Notes: generated from the letters alone by a model not told the origin. Counted from the stretch's first letter, positions 21,086 to 32,400 are shown. The stretch is 39,961 nucleotides of DNA from Hymenoscyphus infarciens (GCA_001414345.1 LLCB01000420.1:1-39961); one strand, 5' to 3'. A program made the numbers and translations.

Positions 21086-21446
21086 GTTGACAAGACACCC
21101 CGGGTAGAAATTTGAACCGGTTTAATATGCAGCAATCTTGGAATTGAGCAAATCTCTTACGCTCTCTTTTGACATCCTTTGCTGTTGCCATCATTGGGAA
21201 GCACTAATCCAATGGCATCACTATGGTCGGTGAAAATCTCAAGCTGGAAAGGTGCTCAAAATGCCTAAAGATTTCAGGTCACTTGTAGCTATTTTTAGAT
21301 ACAGCTCGGGGAGGAACTCCCACATCGAGACAACCTTGATGCATGGTTTTGTTGGTTTTTGAGTTCTTTCAGCTTTTACATCTGGCATGGGTTTATTAGT
21401 CTTGTATTAATCTTGTTTTCTTGTTCTGTTTATATCGACTCGCATC

Positions 21447-23215
21447 ATGGCTTCAGCACTGGATGAACGATACCTTCTAGGTGTCGGCTGGTCCACCAAA
21501 GGGCAAGCAGAATTCGTCACCATACTAGATGGTCTCCCTCAGCGAAACCTCTCTCGATACAAAAACCACGCTATTCCGATAGTACCTTCCAGTTCAAGCG
21601 GCAGAAATCCGGACCGGCGAATTGATTCTTGAAAAACTCAAGAAATTGGCTCCAAGTATCGCAAAGAGGTTTGAAGTAAAAGAAGATTTGTTGAAGGAAT
21701 TTAAGCTGAGAGTTGTTAATGAGATCCCCGTTAATGTGAAGTTGCAGAAAAAGGGTGATGACGCGATTACTTATGTCGCGCTGAGTTATTGTTGGGATGA
21801 GAAATATGTCGATAAGATGGAAGGGGAGTATGGAGTGGAAATTATGGTGCCATTCAAAAGTTTGATTTTTCGTAAGATCTTTTTTGTTTGTTTCTGGATG
21901 CAGTTTAGACCGAGTCTTTCGTTGGGAGAGTTCGGATTGTCCGTGCAATGTGCACCAAAACACTCTTGGTTGGAAGTTCTTTTACCAAAAGCCTGGGAGA
22001 AAGCAAAAAAACAAGTGGAAAGCGGGGCAAACGGGGACTCTCTATCCCCACTCAGTCTCTCTCCGCACTTCTCCCAAGTCAAAATACTTGATAATTAGGA
22101 GATCTAAGAAAACTGGATTCTTTTGAGAGTTCTTGCTTAAGTACAGTACCCCTTCTAACACTCGTTCTTCTAGAAATTGCAATACATAAACGCATTTGGG
22201 ATTTCGAAGGTCTCTGGATCGATCAAATATGTACCAACCAACGTTCCACAGTGGAAAACACTGTCGCAATCCCCGCTATGACTGCTCTCTAAAAAAACGC
22301 TCGTCTTGTCATAGTGGTATTGAGTGATATCGAGGTTAGTCAAGAAGAGCAACGGTTTTTGAGAGACTTGATTGGCGAATTTGAAAATAGTGAGACGAAT
22401 CTCACGAGTGCGCCGTTTAGGAAAATGAAGCCTCCTTATAAGTCGACTAAAATTCTGTTGAAGGCTTTCTGGGAGGGGAGTCGTGTTTGTTCTGCCCCTT
22501 CTCATTACTTGCTGGCACAGGAAACAAACCTACTGAGATGCTATCCAGTGGTTAACCCGTGCATGGTGTTCCCACGAGCTACACCTAGGAGATAAATTTT
22601 CTTTCATCATTCCTTGTACTCTAGCTTTTGGCAACTACCAAGACACCGCTTTAGTGTTCTCTAGCCATTTCATCTGGTTATTACTGGTACCTCTGTGCTC
22701 TGGCAGCTGAGGTACCATGTGTGAATCCCAAGCAAAGAAAAATACGAGAGACGATCTTTGAGAAGTTTAATATTCCCAAAGAAGTCGAGAAAGCGAAAAG
22801 GATCAGACAAAACAGGCCAGAAGGTTCAGACCCTCTTGTTACTCAGATTGGAGAGATTATGGAACTGGGCACGGGTGGCAATCTAAGGCTACCAAAGGAC
22901 TTGAGGGCTTATGGTGCGAGATGTGATAAGATTTCGATGTTTTTGAATAGTGTTTGTAATGGCTTAAATATCAAGAGGGTGGGGAATCTCTGAAGGTATA
23001 ATCCTCGGATGATGAATGTTATCGCCAGCCTCGCTGTCGCAATCGCTGCTGGAGACCTTCAGCATTGTGTTGTACTGCTGACAGGGATAGTGAAGTCTTG
23101 GGTTTGTCGTCCAATCACTGATTTCACCACAGAATTCTGGGGAGAAAGACACGAAAATTCAGTGATGTTTCACTTCTCAACTCTCATGGCGAGTGGAGGA
23201 GTGTATCTCAAATGA
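21447..23215 (+). pseudogene. HET-domain (heterokaryon incompatibility) pseudogene
   Basis: The three signature blocks of the HET domain (Pfam PF06985) occur in order on the plus strand: YVALSYCWDE at 21,772-21,801, GLWIDQICTNQ at 22,209-22,241, and QWLTRAWCSHEL at 22,546-22,581. Between them NARLVIVVLSDIEVSQEEQR fits the helix after the second block. They lie in different frames, with an in-frame TAA at 22,290, a frame change after the ATG-led first 60 codons, a stray segment at about 21,870-22,150, and another disruption at 22,480-22,540. Downstream, FEKFNIPKEVEKAK and LRLPKDLRAYGARCDKISMFL run to a TGA at 22,991, after which the same frame continues (NPRMMNVIASLAVAIAAGDL) to 23,215. Multiple lesions make this a relic. 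Intact HET proteins trigger cell death after fusion of unlike hyphae. Confidence 0.8.
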
Positions 23216-23935
23216 AGATTCATGGGCCGGAATGAATATGCTTTGCATCCCTTAAGATGGTTAGTAAACGCGGCACAAATTTTCTAGGTTCGTAGCTCTC
23301 GTTATTCTATCTTTTAGAAGAATTTGGGTAACCATCTAAGATATCACCCTGGAACAGTCATGATTGGTTTTTCTAAGGCAATCGGGGTAAGGCTAAATTG
23401 TACTACAAAGCTCGAACAACGGGATCTATTGGCTGCTACTTTTCGATTGGGGTTCTACCGAGGGGGAATTATTTGGTGTTTGGATTTGATTTTTTATGAC
23501 TGTCATTACTAGCAAATAATAGACTCCCAAGTCCTTCCCCTCTCCTTCGCAGTCAGATAATTTGACTGTACCGAAATGCTCCGACAAGTGACGTGGCAAA
23601 AGAAAGTCCCAATCATTCTTTGAGTAGCCAGCAAAATTCCGACACACATATATAAAAATTCCTAAGGAATTAGATATCTTAACGGGAAAGAAATATTACA
23701 AAGTAAATATACAAGAAAACAACACGGTCCGTCTCTGGTTTTTTTTTTTTTACCGAGGTGGGATTCCGCCTTGAACAATGCCCGGCTTCACATCCTGTCT
23801 TAGACCTGGGTATGGTGGGACGTATTCGTGGTTTGCGACGTTCCAGGAAGTTCATGTGGTCCATGAAAGGAGTTTCCTCTTTGTATTCTGTTTCAATGTG
23901 AGCGAGTATTCAACGAATGTGTACCAGTTCTCCGC
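23216..23935. other. Intergenic tail of the HET relic
   Basis: No supported gene. Bases 23,320-23,510 show short plus-strand frames that may be further decayed HET-gene sequence. Bases 23,640 to about 23,760 are A/T-rich with a poly-T run and suit the convergent 3' ends of the HET relic and the next minus-strand gene. Confidence 0.4.
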
Positions 23936-25263
23936 TTACCTCAGACCAATAGGAACTTCCGCTGAGGAGAGATGCTGGTATGCTCGTTGGTAATCTTCGG
24001 GTGATGTAGGGCTTCCGAATGGCATTGGATGTCCCGTTGAAGAAACAAATGCCCCAGGCTGACTATTGTGTCCGGGTGATAGACCAAAAATCGTTGGGAG
24101 TGAAAACTCGCCTCTGTCGGGACTTGTTCGAAAGTTTTCGTGTTTCGGTTGTTCGTAATAGCCTGTTGGTCCAGAGTGTGGTCCAACATTAGTTACATGG
24201 CTTGTGGGTGATTTTGATTGGTAGGCTGATGGAGATGTCATGGACATTGGTCCCGGTAGAAAAGATGGCGGAGGCTGTGATTTGTGTTGCAGAAACATTT
24301 CCCCAATCGTCCGCTGACGACCGCATATATATAATAGAGCACCCGCGAAGAGTAAAACGGCAACTCCTCCAATCGCAATTCCTACAATTGGCCCTGCCTC
24401 TAATGCATCATGATGAGACGCTGTTACGACAGTTGCTGTGGAACTGCTTGCAGAGCCGGTCTGGGTGGCAACTGGAACCTCGTTGATACCACTTGGTCTA
24501 ACCTCTGGTGGAAAGCTCTCGCCAGGGCTGAACTCGTAACTTGAATTTGCTGCGAATTGTTTTTGAACCTCGAGTGTTTGGGTTGCGTTCTAAAAAACCG
24601 GAAAATAAGTGACTGCACTAATCCCAAACTGCAAACTCTAACTGCTCACCGGGTTGATTACTCCCACCATTCCATCCACGCATGCACCAGGGGCTGAACA
24701 ATAAAAGAATATTGGCTGGGTATCATTGACTCTTACTTGAAAGAGTGGAGGCTTGGTAAATCAGTGATGAAAAAAAGAGAATTCGGTTGAGATACTTACT
24801 GGAGAAGGGAGGACGTTTAGAGGAAAGAAGCGTGACCAGAACCCTTGCTTTCCTGCCCCCGAAAGTTCGTATGGTATACATGGATTCTTGAATTCGGATC
24901 TGGCTACCTGTTACATTGTTAGTCTCAAAGCGGAGAGTTATTCTTCGAAAGAAAAACGTACGCTATGGTTCAAAGGGAAAAATCTGTATTCTGTAAATAG
25001 GTTAGCATGTTGCGTTTCGGGATATCAATTTCAGTATTTTACCAACAATATCGCCGACTTTAGCAGTGATTGACTCGGGCGTAAATACATGGCCATGCTG
25101 CCCGGTTGTCAGAAGTTATATATGTGAAGCTACAGCCACCACGTACCTCGCCAACGGTCACTGTATGGGTTGGAGAAGGGGAACTTGAGGTCGTGGAGGC
25201 TTTTTGCGCAATGGAAGTTTGAGAGAGAGCTAGCAGTAGAGAGAATGAAACCGTGCAAAACAT
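23936..25263 (-). CDS. Serine-rich cupredoxin-like single-pass membrane protein, six exons
   Basis: Exons (minus) 25,263-25,147, 25,097-25,043, 24,990-24,962, 24,907-24,800, 24,751-24,650 and 24,589-23,936 join in frame across five GT-AG introns of 48-60 bp to give 354 residues. Order: signal peptide (MFCTVSFSLLLALSQTSIAQ), Ser/Thr linker, cupredoxin-like domain (HTVTVGEHGHVFTPESITAK, then FFPLNHSVARSEFKNPCIPY, GFWSRFFPLN, and PIFFYCSAPGACVDGMVGV), a Ser/Thr stalk, one membrane segment near residues 203-223 (VGIAIGGVAVLLFAGALLYI), and a Pro/Ser/His-rich cytosolic tail. This matches the fungal extracellular serine-rich protein family with plastocyanin-like folds. The C-terminal loop has Cys and Met, but Ala where classic blue-copper proteins have the second His (PGAC), so copper binding is doubtful. 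It is likely a cell-surface sensor or wall-associated protein. Confidence 0.88.
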
Positions 25264-25896
25264 GATGAAAGTCGTAGAAGTTAAATATTACGAAGTGTAT
25301 GATCTTCGTTAGGTGACGACGGAGTGATTGAGTGACCTCAATACGCAGGGAAATTGAAGGTACATGACAAGAGAATGACTGCCCAAAAGGAAAAATCAAA
25401 CAACAAGAATCAGTATATTGAAGGCAAGAAGCCCATTATGAACATAGAGCCTTCATCGGGCCATGACCTAAAATACGACCGATAGCTCTAGGTGCAGAGA
25501 GGGTCAGCCCAGCCGGGTGGTCAAATTCTTGGCTAATAGTTATTTTGGAATGTCTTCAACTTTCAGCAAGAACCGGGCCATACAGAACTGCCGCCGAACG
25601 CCACGGTGCAGGTTTATGTTAGTGTGCTGACATCTTGCTGGGATCATATATCGTCTAGGGTAGCTGATTGGAGATACTTTTAGACCACAGCCCTGTACCG
25701 CAGCTTACCATCAACATGATGCCGACCGTATTACCTCGGCTAGGGGGCTTCACAACCTCACTGGTTTAGACGACACAATAGGTGAAATTTGGATTTATTT
25801 ACGCTTAAAAGCTTGAAGATGCAGCAGTATTTTCGGCGCGCGATGCACCTTGTGCGAAAAGCCCTGCATAGAAAGGGAGTCCAAACGCCATAGACT
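25264..25896. other. Promoter-side intergenic region
   Basis: Upstream of the cupredoxin-like gene (minus) and downstream of the next minus-strand ORF. No convincing ORF or repeat; presumably contains the cupredoxin gene's promoter. Confidence 0.4.
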
Positions 25897-26187
25897 TTAA
25901 CCGTTGACCATTGCAACCGCACCTGGAGACCAAATTAGCATAATGTTTTGTAAGGCTCTATGTTGAGAAACGTGATTATCGAATCGTGTATGAGAAGACC
26001 ACTGTATCTTTTTCACGGCAATGGCATGATTGGAATGTGAAGTGAGAAATGAAAGTATTGATTGAAGGGGCAGTTTACCTTGTTTGCAAACAGTCATTCT
26101 ATGCCCGCTGAGATAGTGAAATTGAATTTTGGGTGAATAGTTGTGGAAAGTCTTGCCGAGATTCGCGGGCGTATCGTAACTTGACAT
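25897..26187 (-). CDS. Doubtful small ORF, 96 codons or spliced 45
   Basis: The ATG at 26,187 opens MSSYDTPANLGKTFHNYSPK, then IQFHYLSGHRMTVCKQG. A GTAAAC donor directly after that Gly codon and a CAG acceptor near 25,926 would splice to GAVAMVNG and the same stop, giving about 45 residues; unspliced it is 96 residues. No domain or signal peptide. The upstream part has better protein character than the downstream part. It could be a small real gene or noise. Confidence 0.3.
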   Translation of the reverse strand: MSSYDTPANLGKTFHNYSPKIQFHYLSGHRMTVCKQGKLPLQSILSFLTSHSNHAIAVKKIQWSSHTRFDNHVSQHRALQNIMLIWSPGAVAMVNG

Positions 26188-26300
26188 TCTGAAAGTGAAA
26201 GTCAGCGAAGTTATTCAAGGCTCGTTATTTTTGTGATAACCACACACTGTTACTTTCGTGATTCACCTCTGAAGCAACCATTCAAACCCCGATGGTGTCC

Positions 26301-26849
26301 CTAAGCGTAATAGTATCCTCCATTCGGCAGCCAGATGGGAACAAGTTGTTGTGGGTATTGTACGACGGGGTAGTGGTAGATAACACCAGGGTAGGTGACT
26401 GTGTATGGAACGTATGGAATGGCAGGAGGCTGTCCTTCGGGTGGTCTTGGAACAATTATCTGCTTGGGGTGTGGGGGAAACGATGGGAATACCCAAGGAC
26501 CCGCATAGTAGTAAGCCATCGGACCGTGTGGTTGGTGTGCTTGTTGTCCGTGGGATATTGGGAGTTGAGGTTGTTGAGGCTGGTGTAGAGGAGTTTGTTG
26601 TGGGGGTTGCTGGATATGGAACAGGGGTGGAGGGGGTTGGGGAAGTTGAGGTTGCGCTTGATAGGTTCGGACTTGGATAAGAGGTGCAGGTGGAAATGTA
26701 GCTTGTTGATTGGGAAATAAGTTTGGGAGGCGAAGGTTGTTAAGAGGAGGTGGGGCTACTACATTGTGATATGAGTATGGAGGTGGGGAAGTCTCGATTT
26801 GATGATATGGAGGAAGCGAGTTAGGAGCATTGGCGGGCACATCCGACAT
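26301..26849 (-). CDS. Pro/Gln/Tyr-rich low-complexity protein with PPxY motifs
   Basis: A single uninterrupted ORF of 182 residues starts MSDVPANAPNS at 26,849. PPY-type motifs (LPPYHQ, SPPPYSYHN) near the N-terminus are ligands for WW domains, as found in Nedd4/Rsp5 ubiquitin ligases and their adaptors. The middle is Pro/Gln-rich (PQPPPPLFHIQQPPQQ), and the C-terminus is Tyr/Pro-rich, ending PNGGYYYA. No membrane segment or catalytic domain. Composition resembles disordered scaffolds or prion-like proteins. The G/T-rich plus strand makes shadow ORFs there. A real gene is likely because a 182-codon Pro-rich frame is free of stops and has a sensible start, but function is unknown. Confidence 0.55.
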   Translation of the reverse strand: MSDVPANAPNSLPPYHQIETSPPPYSYHNVVAPPPLNNLRLPNLFPNQQATFPPAPLIQVRTYQAQPQLPQPPPPLFHIQQPPQQTPLHQPQQPQLPISHGQQAHQPHGPMAYYYAGPWVFPSFPPHPKQIIVPRPPEGQPPAIPYVPYTVTYPGVIYHYPVVQYPQQLVPIWLPNGGYYYA

Positions 26850-27515
26850 CGGCCTAAGTTTCAAGATGTCAAGTCTTCTTTCGCTCTTTCTCTTTCCGCC
26901 GTAAAGTTAAGTTATCAGGGAGTTGCATATATATTCTTACAGATCAATGGAAGGTTTGAAGTTTCGCATCTATGTTAAACAATGTACCGGGGAAGTCATG
27001 CTTCCATTTCAAGCTATTTATAGGTAAGCGAACACAAGTGAACTTCAGAAGGTGGCAACATGAATCACCCATTCACTAGAACACGCCTACAGGTGGCATA
27101 GAGTTCCAGTAATTTAATAAGAAGCAATCGACAAGGGAGAAACAAGAGACCTAGCTCAATAACTTGAGTAAATAGGTGTTCTAAACTACAAAGTTCAATA
27201 AGTCAACTGAAAGCATATGGAAGCTCCAAGGTTCTGACGAGCTGAGGTGGGATGTCTGGATGTATTACGTTATCAAGATTTTTTTCAAATTTGTGACTCA
27301 AATTCAGAAATTTGAGGTGCTGCAAATCTGGCGTTTTTGATGTTTGGTAATGGAGTGAGGCTGTTAGTCAGAGGTTGTGACTCTCAAGAGGAGTCAGCGC
27401 ACTAAGACACTGGCAAAAATAAGCTATAACCGCTGCATATTCCAGTCATAACGACCAACGAACAAAAAGGAGGATATAATATATATTTATACAAAAAGGC
27501 AGCAAAAAGAGATTG
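26850..27515. other. Intergenic, nothing recognised
   Basis: Normal base composition with no supported ORF. It contains the upstream region of the minus-strand Pro-rich gene. A short AT run near 27,478-27,495 precedes the junction with the RIP-mutated block. Confidence 0.4.
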
Positions 27516-27518
27516 AGC

Positions 27519-27555
27519 CTAACGCGGGGCTCGAACCCCTACGCGCCCCGAGGCG
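27519..27555 (-). other. tRNA-like T-arm / pol III B-box motif
   Basis: The minus strand reads GGGGTTCGAGCCCC, a B-box (GGTTCGANNCC) with flanking stem bases, followed by GCGTTAGGCT like an acceptor 3' strand. No matching 5' acceptor lies within normal tRNA distance. The 1,245-bp element is inserted 5' of it. Beyond that element, the minus strand has TAGCGTAGGTAACGC (about 28,845-28,870), which resembles a D-arm/A-box. It may be a tRNA gene or tRNA-derived SINE split by the insertion; this is inference. Confidence 0.35.
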
Positions 27556-27563
27556 GAAAAAAC

Positions 27564-28808
27564 GGGTACGATTATTTGGTACGGAAGACGTATAAAAGTG
27601 AGGCGTACACAACAACGCCTCCACGCCCACACTATGCCTAATTAGTACTAGATTCCGTCCGACCCAGGCTAAAGTCTAGCCGGCCTACGCTGGTATTTAA
27701 CCGCTCCCACTCCCACCACTCTACTTTATAACTTTTTTATACCCCTTTTACTATAATAGACTTAAGACTCTATCACGTAACGTCGTCTACTACTAGAGTC
27801 TCCTTTTTAACCTTCTTTTACTCTTTAGTATAAGTCTCGCTAATCGGAATATATTATTTCCTCTTATTAATAACGTTTATTTATAAAAAGATCTATATAC
27901 TATAAAAGAGGAAACACTATTCTATCCTAGCGCTAGTATAGTACCCTTGCTAGCGTAGAAAATTAGCGAAATTTTAATATATTTACTCTTATTAGTTCTT
28001 AAAAAGATTTAGCTCTATATATAAAATTAGATATAAATAATAAATAAAGCTTATAATAATAATAAAAGCTTATAATAATAATAAAAGCTTATAATAATAA
28101 TAAAAGCTTATAATAATAATAAAAGCTTATAATAATAAATTAATAAACTACTTACTATTAAATAAAGCGCTTAAAAAGCTTAAATCTAAGAAGAGTCTAA
28201 TTAGACTAACTCTTTCTCTTTACCTTCTATTTATACTAGATACTAGTATACTCTTCTATTAATTTTTATAAAACGTTATACTAAAGTTTATAATAATCTA
28301 TTTATTAACTTCTATCTATTACTCTACGTTCTCTAGCTTCCGACTTAATAGAATCCGACTTAACTAATAAGATAAAATAGCTTAAATTTACTCTTATATA
28401 TAAATAGAATATACTTACTTCTAGTAGATAGATATAGAAGAGTATCTCTTCTACTAGAGAGTCTAGAGAGCTAGTCTCTTAGAGAAAAGAGTAAAATACT
28501 TCTAGTAGAGTAAATAGAAGAATAAAAGAGCGAGTTACGTAGTAGCGCTCTTAGTATACTAGAGACTCTTACTAGTATTAAGATAGAATAGCGTAATTCT
28601 ATAAAAGATAGCTCTTAGGTAAGCTAGTATATATTATATTAGCGTTAGAGCGATAGAAAGGTCGAGTAGATAGAAAGACGCTATAGAATAATTAAGCGCC
28701 TCTTAGAGAAGTATATCGAGGCTAGCTAAAATAGGAATAGATTCGTTCGCTAGCTATACTTATATATACCTCACTTTTATACGTCTTCTATACTAAATAA
28801 TCGTATCT
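27564..28808. mobile_element. TIR element of 1,245 bp with exact 8-bp target duplication
   Basis: The ends are inverted repeats of about 47 bp: GGGTACGATTATTTGG at the left and, on the complement of the right end, AGATACGATTATTTAG, continuing with GAAGACGTATAAAAGTGAGG on both sides. Differences are G-to-A or C-to-T, as RIP gives. Both sides are flanked by GAAAAAAC (27,556-27,563 and 28,809-28,816). An 8-bp duplication is characteristic of hAT-type insertion. Inside is a 19-bp tandem repeat (28,043-28,139). On the plus strand, about 28,320-28,790, a frame has only TAA/TAG stops (LASDLIESDL, then CAG-readable KER, GRVDRKTL), so a short protein may once have been encoded. Probably a non-autonomous or degraded hAT-like element. 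Confidence 0.8.
28043..28139 (+). repeat. 19-bp tandem repeat, five units
   Basis: Five copies of AAAGCTTATAATAATAATA lie head to tail with an exact 19-bp period (the AAGCTT sites are at 28,047, 28,066, 28,085, 28,104 and 28,123). The repeat is inside the 1,245-bp element. Confidence 0.9.
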
Positions 28809-28816
28809 GAAAAAAC

Positions 28817-28990
28817 TCGTACGCGTATATATTAGAGTAAGCGTTACCTACGCTACGCTACTATATATCGTAGCGTACGTATAAGACCGCGGTCTTTCTA
28901 CGAGTTAGCGATATGTTCCCGTGACACGGAGCTTTCGCAGCTCTCTCTCCGATATTTTTATCTTTTTTAATAAAGCGGCGGCAATACTCC
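28817..28990. other. Less-mutated island with hairpins inside the AT block
   Basis: A patch of higher GC survives here. It has an inverted repeat with 9-bp arms (TACGCTACG and CGTAGCGTA near 28,855-28,885) and a small GAGCT/AGCTC hairpin near 28,930. It is the right-hand continuation of the target site of the 1,245-bp element. It may be single-copy DNA that escaped RIP or a structured RNA remnant. Confidence 0.35.
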
Positions 28991-30073
28991 GACTATAACA
29001 ACGTATTAAATTACTTAAAGTTTAGTCTTAAAATACTAAGATATAGTAGGTTTCGTATAATATAATTAATCTATATCGTTCTTAAGTAATAGCGTAGATA
29101 GATATATTATTCTTTTAATACGCGCGGTTTATTTACTTATCTCGCTTAAATAAGTAAAGCTCTCGGAGTTATAGTTATTCTAGAATAGATTATCTCTAAA
29201 TTTATAACGTCGTCTTATTAAACTCTCTTAACTATAATATTATCGTAAGAAAAGAGATAATATAGTATTTGTCGCTTAACTCTATAAATAGACTACGTAT
29301 TATATCGAGCTTCTCTTAGTTATCTCTTATTCTACTCTTATTCTATCTATAATTAGCTTATATTTATAATATTTTTCGTATTTTAGATAACTCTTTATCT
29401 TCTTATCTTTATCTATACTCTCGAGGTATTATAATTCTTAGTCTAACTTCTAATTATAGTTTCTCTACTATTTATTATTACTAAATTAGTAGCTTATCTC
29501 TTTCCTTCTATCTCTATTATTTTAATTTACTATTTAGATATTTTTAATTACTACTACTTCTTTTATCTATATAGAGTCTATTAAGAATTATTTAAAGAGA
29601 TTAAAATAATTAGACACCTAGTTCTTAGATTCTTTTAACTACTTCTAAACTTAAGCCTCTTAGACTTAATCTTAAATTCTCTAAATATTTCTAAATAACG
29701 AAAATTTATAATATTTAAAGCTATTCTATAGAATCTCTTCGCTTCTAAGTATTCTAAATTAGTTTAGAGAAATAGAGCTACTCTTCTTAGTTAATACTTC
29801 TAATTATATTCGATTAATTTAGAGAAATAAGACCTTTTAATATTCTAGAGTAACTTAAGACTAAAATTCTAATTCTTCTCTATTAATATATTTAATTATC
29901 TTAGAGTATTTTAAGTAAAGAGAAAGTAAATATAATAGTATAAGATCTCTTCTCTCTATTTATTATTATTTATAAAAGCGTCGTTATTATTCTCTCTTCT
30001 CTGTCTCTTACTCTTATCTAGAGCCTCTATATACTATAGATAGGCTTTCTCCGCTTCTAACGTAGTTATCTCT

Positions 30074-30452
30074 ATAATAGTACGAAATATATACTACTAT
30101 AGAAGAGGTATATAGAAGTGCGTTCGAGATAGAATAATATACGTAAATACTAGACTCTAATATAGAAGAAAAGGAAAAACTATCTCTCTTCTATACTAAG
30201 TATAAACATCTATATATAAGAGGTTAGAAACTACTAAGTTCTAATAATAATAATAATAACTAAGCTCTATCTAATATAGCTAATACTAAATAATAAGAGC
30301 TTTAAAGCTAAATATATAATATCTAAACCTAAATCTCTTTAGTATCTTCTATTATATAAGTATTAAGTTAATTATAATCTTAGCTCCGCGGTATTAGAGA
30401 TATTAGTAGTTTTACGAATATCGATAATTCAGAATAGCGTACTATTATAATC
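30074..30452 (+). mobile_element. MITE-like repeat A, copy 1
   Basis: It begins ATAATAGTACGAAATATATAC and ends AATAGCGTACTATTATAATC, so its tips are inverted repeats (ATAATAGTACG). The same sequence lies inverted at 32,549-32,966 and in part at about 32,420-32,521. Matches include AGAAGTGCGTTCGAGATAG and GAAGAAAAGGAAAAACTATC. Non-coding. Confidence 0.65.
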
Positions 30453-32140
30453 CTAAGAATAAAGTCTCGCTATTTCTCTTCCGTCTTTTCCTCTATATAA
30501 GCACGCTATATCTTAATCTTTAAACTAAACTACTTATTACAAGTCTTAATTATTAGTTTATCTACTAATCTATAATTACTTTAATCGATAATTAAGAGTT
30601 ATACGCTCTACTAATTAAGCTAGCTAAGTCTTATATATTATCTTTTATTAAATATAATATAATTTTCTTATTCTAGTATTTATTATAATATATATATATA
30701 TATAAGTAGAGAATAAGAGTTATATCTCTAGTCTAAGCTTTTTAAGAAGCTAAAATTTAGTAGAAGCTAGTATATAGATATATATTCTATAAAGTCTAAT
30801 AAGTATTATCTTTAAATAAATAGAAGAAGTTTTTAGACTCGCTTATAAATTCCTACTCTACTTAGACTACTAATGATTTTCTCTCTTTTCTTTATCTTCT
30901 TTACTAGTATTCTTAATTAGTAGCTTATAGTAGCTAAATTTATTTTTTTAGTATAAAAAATAAAAGTTAGTAGATTTAAGTTAAGTAAGACAGCTACTTT
31001 CTCGATTATAAAATTTAATACTTTAAGCTAAAGTAAGTTAAAATAATTAAATAAATATATTAGTAGTAGCTTAAACGCTCTACTTTTCTAATATATTTAG
31101 AATTTCTCTAAGACTATATTTCTAATATAGTAATAAAAAGAGATAATCTCGATTTACTATATAGTTCTATAGATCTCTATTTTAAAATCTCTAATAAGAA
31201 GCTTATATTTACTATTTATCTCTTTAGTTCGCTATATAACTCACGTAACTTAGTAGACCGTAGTTATACGTAGAACGAGAAGTATAAATAGCTTTAATTT
31301 CTTATCTATTTTAGAATTTTATATCTTAGTAGTTCTAAATTAGTTTAATAGTATCGTAGTTTAATACTACTTAGATTTTAATATAATTAATAGAAGACTT
31401 TTTAGACTAGACTTCTAGTTAATTCTATACGTAAGTTATATAGCGAACTAAGGAGATAAGTTATATAGTTATTTTCTAGATTATCTAAAATTTCTCGAAC
31501 TTTATTTCACGCTTATACTAATACTTCTATAAAATATACTTAATATATTATATTATTTCTTCTAGACTATACTTTATCTACTATATCTAAAAAATAAATA
31601 CTACTTTTATAAGATTCTTAATATAGTATAGAAGAGAAATTAAGTCTACTTAGAATTTTAGAATATAAATAGATTAAGATTAAGTAATAAGTTTTCTTAT
31701 CTAATAACTTTTATTTTAAAACTTATAGATAAAAGATAAAGCTTAAAGTTTTAAAAGTAGTTAAATAATTAATAGTAGTATACTTATTCTAAAGTACTTA
31801 GCTTTATATAAAAAAGCGTATTCTTATAATAAGAATAAGAATATAGAAATATACTAGAAAGTCTATTATATAATATATAACTCTTACTACTACTATAGAA
31901 CTAGAAGGAATACTTAGTACTAGAATAGCTTAGATCTACGATATTAAGAATACTATATTCTAAAACTTACTTCTAGCTAATAAAATAGTATACTTCTTAC
32001 TCTTGAAATCTAAAGCTCTACTTTATAATATCTTATCTATCTAATAATATAATAATATATTCTCTTAATCTAGTAGTAGTTAAGTAAAACGTAGAAGTAT
32101 AATAATACGAAATATATACTACTATTAAAGAGATATATAT

Positions 32141-32400
32141 AATAGCTTATTACCTAGGCTATTTTAGATAGCCGGGGATACTTGCTATATATAAGGTTCA
32201 GCTATAGTATATTTAGCTTTTAGCTATATTATTTTATATTATCTAATTTAGAAAGGTTATATACGTCTATACGTCTGTCTAGACTTTTAGATATACTTCG
32301 TAGAGTTCAGGTTTTTATATTAGTCGACGTATATTATTATTCGGTTTTAGATCTCTTTTATATTATCTAATCTCTTATATATAGCTATCTACTCTTCTAG
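32141..32400 (+). repeat. LTR-like repeat B, copy 1
   Basis: About 260 bp match, inverted, 32,968-33,216 and 39,088-39,310 (shared AATTTAGAAAGGTTATATACG, TAGACTTTTAGA, TAGATCTCTTT). The GC patch GATAGCCGGGGATACTTGC near 32,170 shows weaker RIP here. It is preceded by a 40-bp fragment of repeat A. Confidence 0.65.

Noticed and set aside
26292..26680. Plus-strand ORFs of 98 and 91 codons
   Set aside because: Shadows of the Pro/Gln-rich minus-strand gene.
27519..27600. Intact tRNA gene on the minus strand
   Set aside because: The T-arm is good, but no 5' acceptor or anticodon arm lies at the right distance.
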